A stretch of 64,000 nt of DNA, from assembly GCA_049999765.1 (NCBI GenBank), contig JBNGIQ010009230.1, forward strand, positions 1 to 64,000, read 5' to 3'. Below the pieces are notes generated by a model, which was not told the origin of the DNA, ran no database searches, and was given only the letters and a program-made list of their open reading frames with translations. The stretch comes from Phaeoceros laevis. Its lineage: Eukaryota > Anthocerotophyta > Anthocerotopsida > Notothyladales. The translations under genes were made by a program, and so were the position numbers. Below, in pieces: positions 63,370-64,000 of the stretch. The first letter of the stretch is position 1. Every line of letters begins with the position of its first letter.

Positions 63370-64000
63370 CTGAGGCGCCAGCAGAGAAGCCCTAGAGGCT
63401 GGGAGACTACATATGGAGAGAAGCAAGTACAGAAGCAGGGAGGGAAGCATGGAGGACAGCAGAGAGGGAAGCAGAGAGAGAAGCAGGGAGAGAGGCAGGC
63501 AGAGACGCAAGGAAAGAAGCAGGCAGAGAAGTAAGGAGAGACGCAGGCAGAGAAGCAAGGAGGGAAGCTGGAAGAGAAGCAAGGAAAGAAGTAGGCATAG
63601 AAGCAAGGAGAGAAGTACGAAGAGAAGTAGGTAGAGAAGCAAGGAGAGAAGCAGGCGAAGAAGCCGGGAGAGAAGCAGGCGGAGAAGCCGGGAGAGAAGC
63701 AGGGAGAGAAGCAGGGAGAGAAGCAGGGAGAGAAGCAGGGAGAGAAGCAAGATCAGCAGGGAGAGAAGAAGAGAGAGAAGCAAGATGAGCAGGGAGAGAA
63801 GCAGCGGGAGAAGCAGGGGGAGAAGCAGGGGGAGAAGTAGGGAGAGAAGCAGGGAGAGCAGCAGGGAGAGAAGCAGGGAGAGCAGCAGGGAGAGNNNNNN
63901 NNNNGCAGGGAGAGAAGCAGGGAGAGCAGCAGGGAGAGCAGCAGGGAGAGAGAAGCAGGGAGAGAAGTGCAAGAGGCAGAGACACAAGCAAGGGGAGAAC
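63370..64000. repeat. (GAAGCAGGGAGA)n purine-rich satellite-like leader, with 10-N gap
   Basis: Long run of 12-bp GAAGCAGGGAGA and 8- to 16-bp variants (GAAGCAAGGAGA, GAAGCAGGCAGA). Interrupted by N at 63895-63904. It lies where the untranslated leader and gag start of the retrotransposon are expected. The first ATG (63359) reads only four codons. Open frames here are products of the repeat, not evidence of a protein. Confidence 0.9.

Noticed and set aside
63274-63991. Long minus-strand frames rich in Leu/Ser or Ala/Ser
   Set aside because: They are translations of the (GAAGCAGGGAGA)n tract and cross an N gap; all frames of such a repeat stay open by composition.

Overview
This is nuclear DNA of a land plant. 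The genes have GT-AG spliceosomal introns of roughly 70-250 bp. Plant-only families are present: OEP16, GDSL esterase, gnk2-like, plant sEH, CDC48B, ICME, an RNase H/RBR ligase. Three PPR proteins of the PLS-E+ class, with motifs typical of lineages with heavy organellar RNA editing, suggest a seedless plant with a compact genome (hornwort or lycophyte, less likely fern). The genus cannot be fixed from the sequence. Gene density is about one per 4-5 kb.

Layout. 0-10 kb, all minus strand: soluble epoxide hydrolase (with two relics of the same family nearby), GDSL esterase/lipase, a single-domain bromodomain-like protein, and an RBR E3 ligase that also carries an RNase H-like domain and a CCCH finger. 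10-15.4 kb: a MoCo-sulfurase-like PLP-fold protein, a tiny 81-residue membrane protein assembled from two exons (plus strand), and ARPC2 of the Arp2/3 complex. 15.4-23 kb: gene-poor, with a hAT-like non-autonomous transposon family (a nested insertion with an exact 8-bp target duplication), a (GGAT)n tract with an assembly gap, and coding-like relics. 23-28.4 kb: F-box gene and a 12-exon CDC48B AAA ATPase (minus). 28.7-39.5 kb: a 26-exon gene for a conserved ~2,247-residue F5/8C-like plus coiled-coil protein (plus), sharing a 291-bp divergent promoter with CDC48B. 40.9-43.7 kb: a two-exon PPR gene. 44.4-45 kb: OEP16. 45.4-47.6 kb: one near-perfect tRNA-Glu with C33, two tRNA-Glu-like relics and a small secreted-protein gene. 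47.7-48.5 kb: an L-type lectin pseudogene. 48.8-62.1 kb: two paralogous PPR genes in head-to-head inverted arrangement, made of near-identical PLS triads, enclosing ICME and a gnk2-like secreted protein. 62.8-64 kb: the 5' LTR, primer-binding site and purine-rich leader of an LTR retrotransposon cut by the window edge.

Exon models were built by hand from reading frame, splice signals and remembered family consensus. Every spliced model given as complete keeps phase and sums to a multiple of three. No single exotic system dominates. The points most worth a second look are the homogenised PPR triad arrays with one degraded 5' end, the RNase H-RBR-CCCH fusion, the tRNA-Glu family with an altered anticodon loop, the intronic 29-bp hairpin, and two 400-N gaps that look like false gaps between overlapping contigs.
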